Source: Bacillota bacterium (GTDB taxonomy: Bacteria > Bacillota_I > Bacilli_A > RF39 > UBA660). Taken from it: a stretch of 5,037 nucleotides of DNA. Position 1 is the stretch's first letter. Every line of letters starts with the position of its first letter. This document shows, in pieces, positions 4,874 to 5,037 of this stretch. The translations under genes were made by a program, and so were the position numbers. Location of the stretch: NCBI GenBank assembly GCA_023391185.1, contig JAEWBI010000009.1, positions 1 through 5,037 of the forward strand, in the 5' to 3' direction. The notes under the pieces were generated by a model. The model saw only the letters and a program-made list of their open reading frames with translations. It was not told where the DNA came from and ran no database searches.

Positions 4874-5037
4874 ATGATTATAAAAATGATGAACAGAGCA
4901 GTTGTTTTTGAAGATGGTGATAATAATTTTGAGGTTAGTCAATCTTGTGATAATGACATTTGTTTTAGATCTATAAATCCAAATTTGGAATTTAATTTTA
5001 ATTTTAAATCAAGGGAGATTGCTGAATGGAAATCTTA
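4874..5037 (+). CDS. Unidentified protein, 5' end only (runs off the right edge)
   Basis: Seen: 54 full codons from ATG 4874 with no stop, cut by the window end in a codon that begins TA. The protein begins MIIKMMNRAVVFEDGDNN and is acidic and Asn/Phe-rich, with short alternating hydrophobic runs (AVVF, FEV, ICF, LEFNFNF) that suggest beta strands. It has two Cys in CDNDIC (25-30) and no signal peptide. I do not recognise the family. The promoter at 4842-4850 and GGAGG site support a real gene. It lies 112 bases after the HMA-like gene on the same strand, and with its own promoter need not share its function. Its three Arg codons are AGA/AGG, as in the other non-herA genes. Confidence 0.65.
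   Translation, partial: MIIKMMNRAVVFEDGDNNFEVSQSCDNDICFRSINPNLEFNFNFKSREIAEWKS

Noticed and set aside
1..5037. CRISPR array, insertion sequence or tandem repeats
   Set aside because: No regularly spaced repeats, transposase motifs or terminal inverted repeats with target duplications were found.
1..5037. Mycoplasma-type code (TGA as Trp)
   Set aside because: Every Trp in the full-length genes is TGG and no in-frame TGA occurs, so nothing calls for the altered code.

Overview
This window is AT-rich bacterial DNA with the style of a low-GC Firmicute, most likely Bacilli/Erysipelotrichia-like or a relative near the Mollicutes. Trp is always TGG and stops are TAG or TAA. Arg is mostly AGA. Promoters are of sigma-A type with an extended -10 (TGnTATAAT), ribosome sites are strong, tRNAs carry an encoded CCA, and there is a lipoteichoic-acid-synthase-type enzyme. 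The species cannot be named from the sequence.

Layout, left to right, everything on the + strand: (1) 8-1681, a HerA-type hexameric DNA-translocase ATPase with HAS-barrel N-terminus, Walker A, Walker B and HerA C-terminal motifs. In bacteria such proteins are usually the motor of two-gene anti-phage systems (with SIR2, DUF4297/Cap4 or another nuclease), and the partner, if present, would lie off the left edge. (2) 1682-1737, a compact promoter and ribosome site starting at the base after the herA stop, with a small inverted repeat in it. (3) 1738-3771, a membrane-anchored LtaS-family phosphoglycerol transferase. (4) 3772-3842, a promoter region with a 12-bp perfect inverted repeat spanning -35 to transcription start, followed by tRNA-Cys(GCA), tRNA-Gly(GCC) and a strong intrinsic terminator. 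(5) 4050-4308, a spacer without a convincing gene that supplies a promoter and ribosome site. (6) 4309-4761, a small protein that reads as two HMA-like (heavy-metal-associated fold) domains, only the second with a CxxC. (7) 4762-4873, a spacer with an extended -10 promoter, then the first 54 codons of an unidentified gene running off the right edge.

The genes do not form one pathway. HerA looks like accessory defence cargo, while the LtaS-like gene and the tRNA pair look like ordinary chromosome. Codon choice supports this mildly: 6 of 23 Arg codons in herA are CGN, against 0 of 17 in the other three protein genes. The best leads are the HerA gene and its missing partner, the inverted repeat built around the tRNA promoter, and the tandem HMA-like protein with one degenerate domain.
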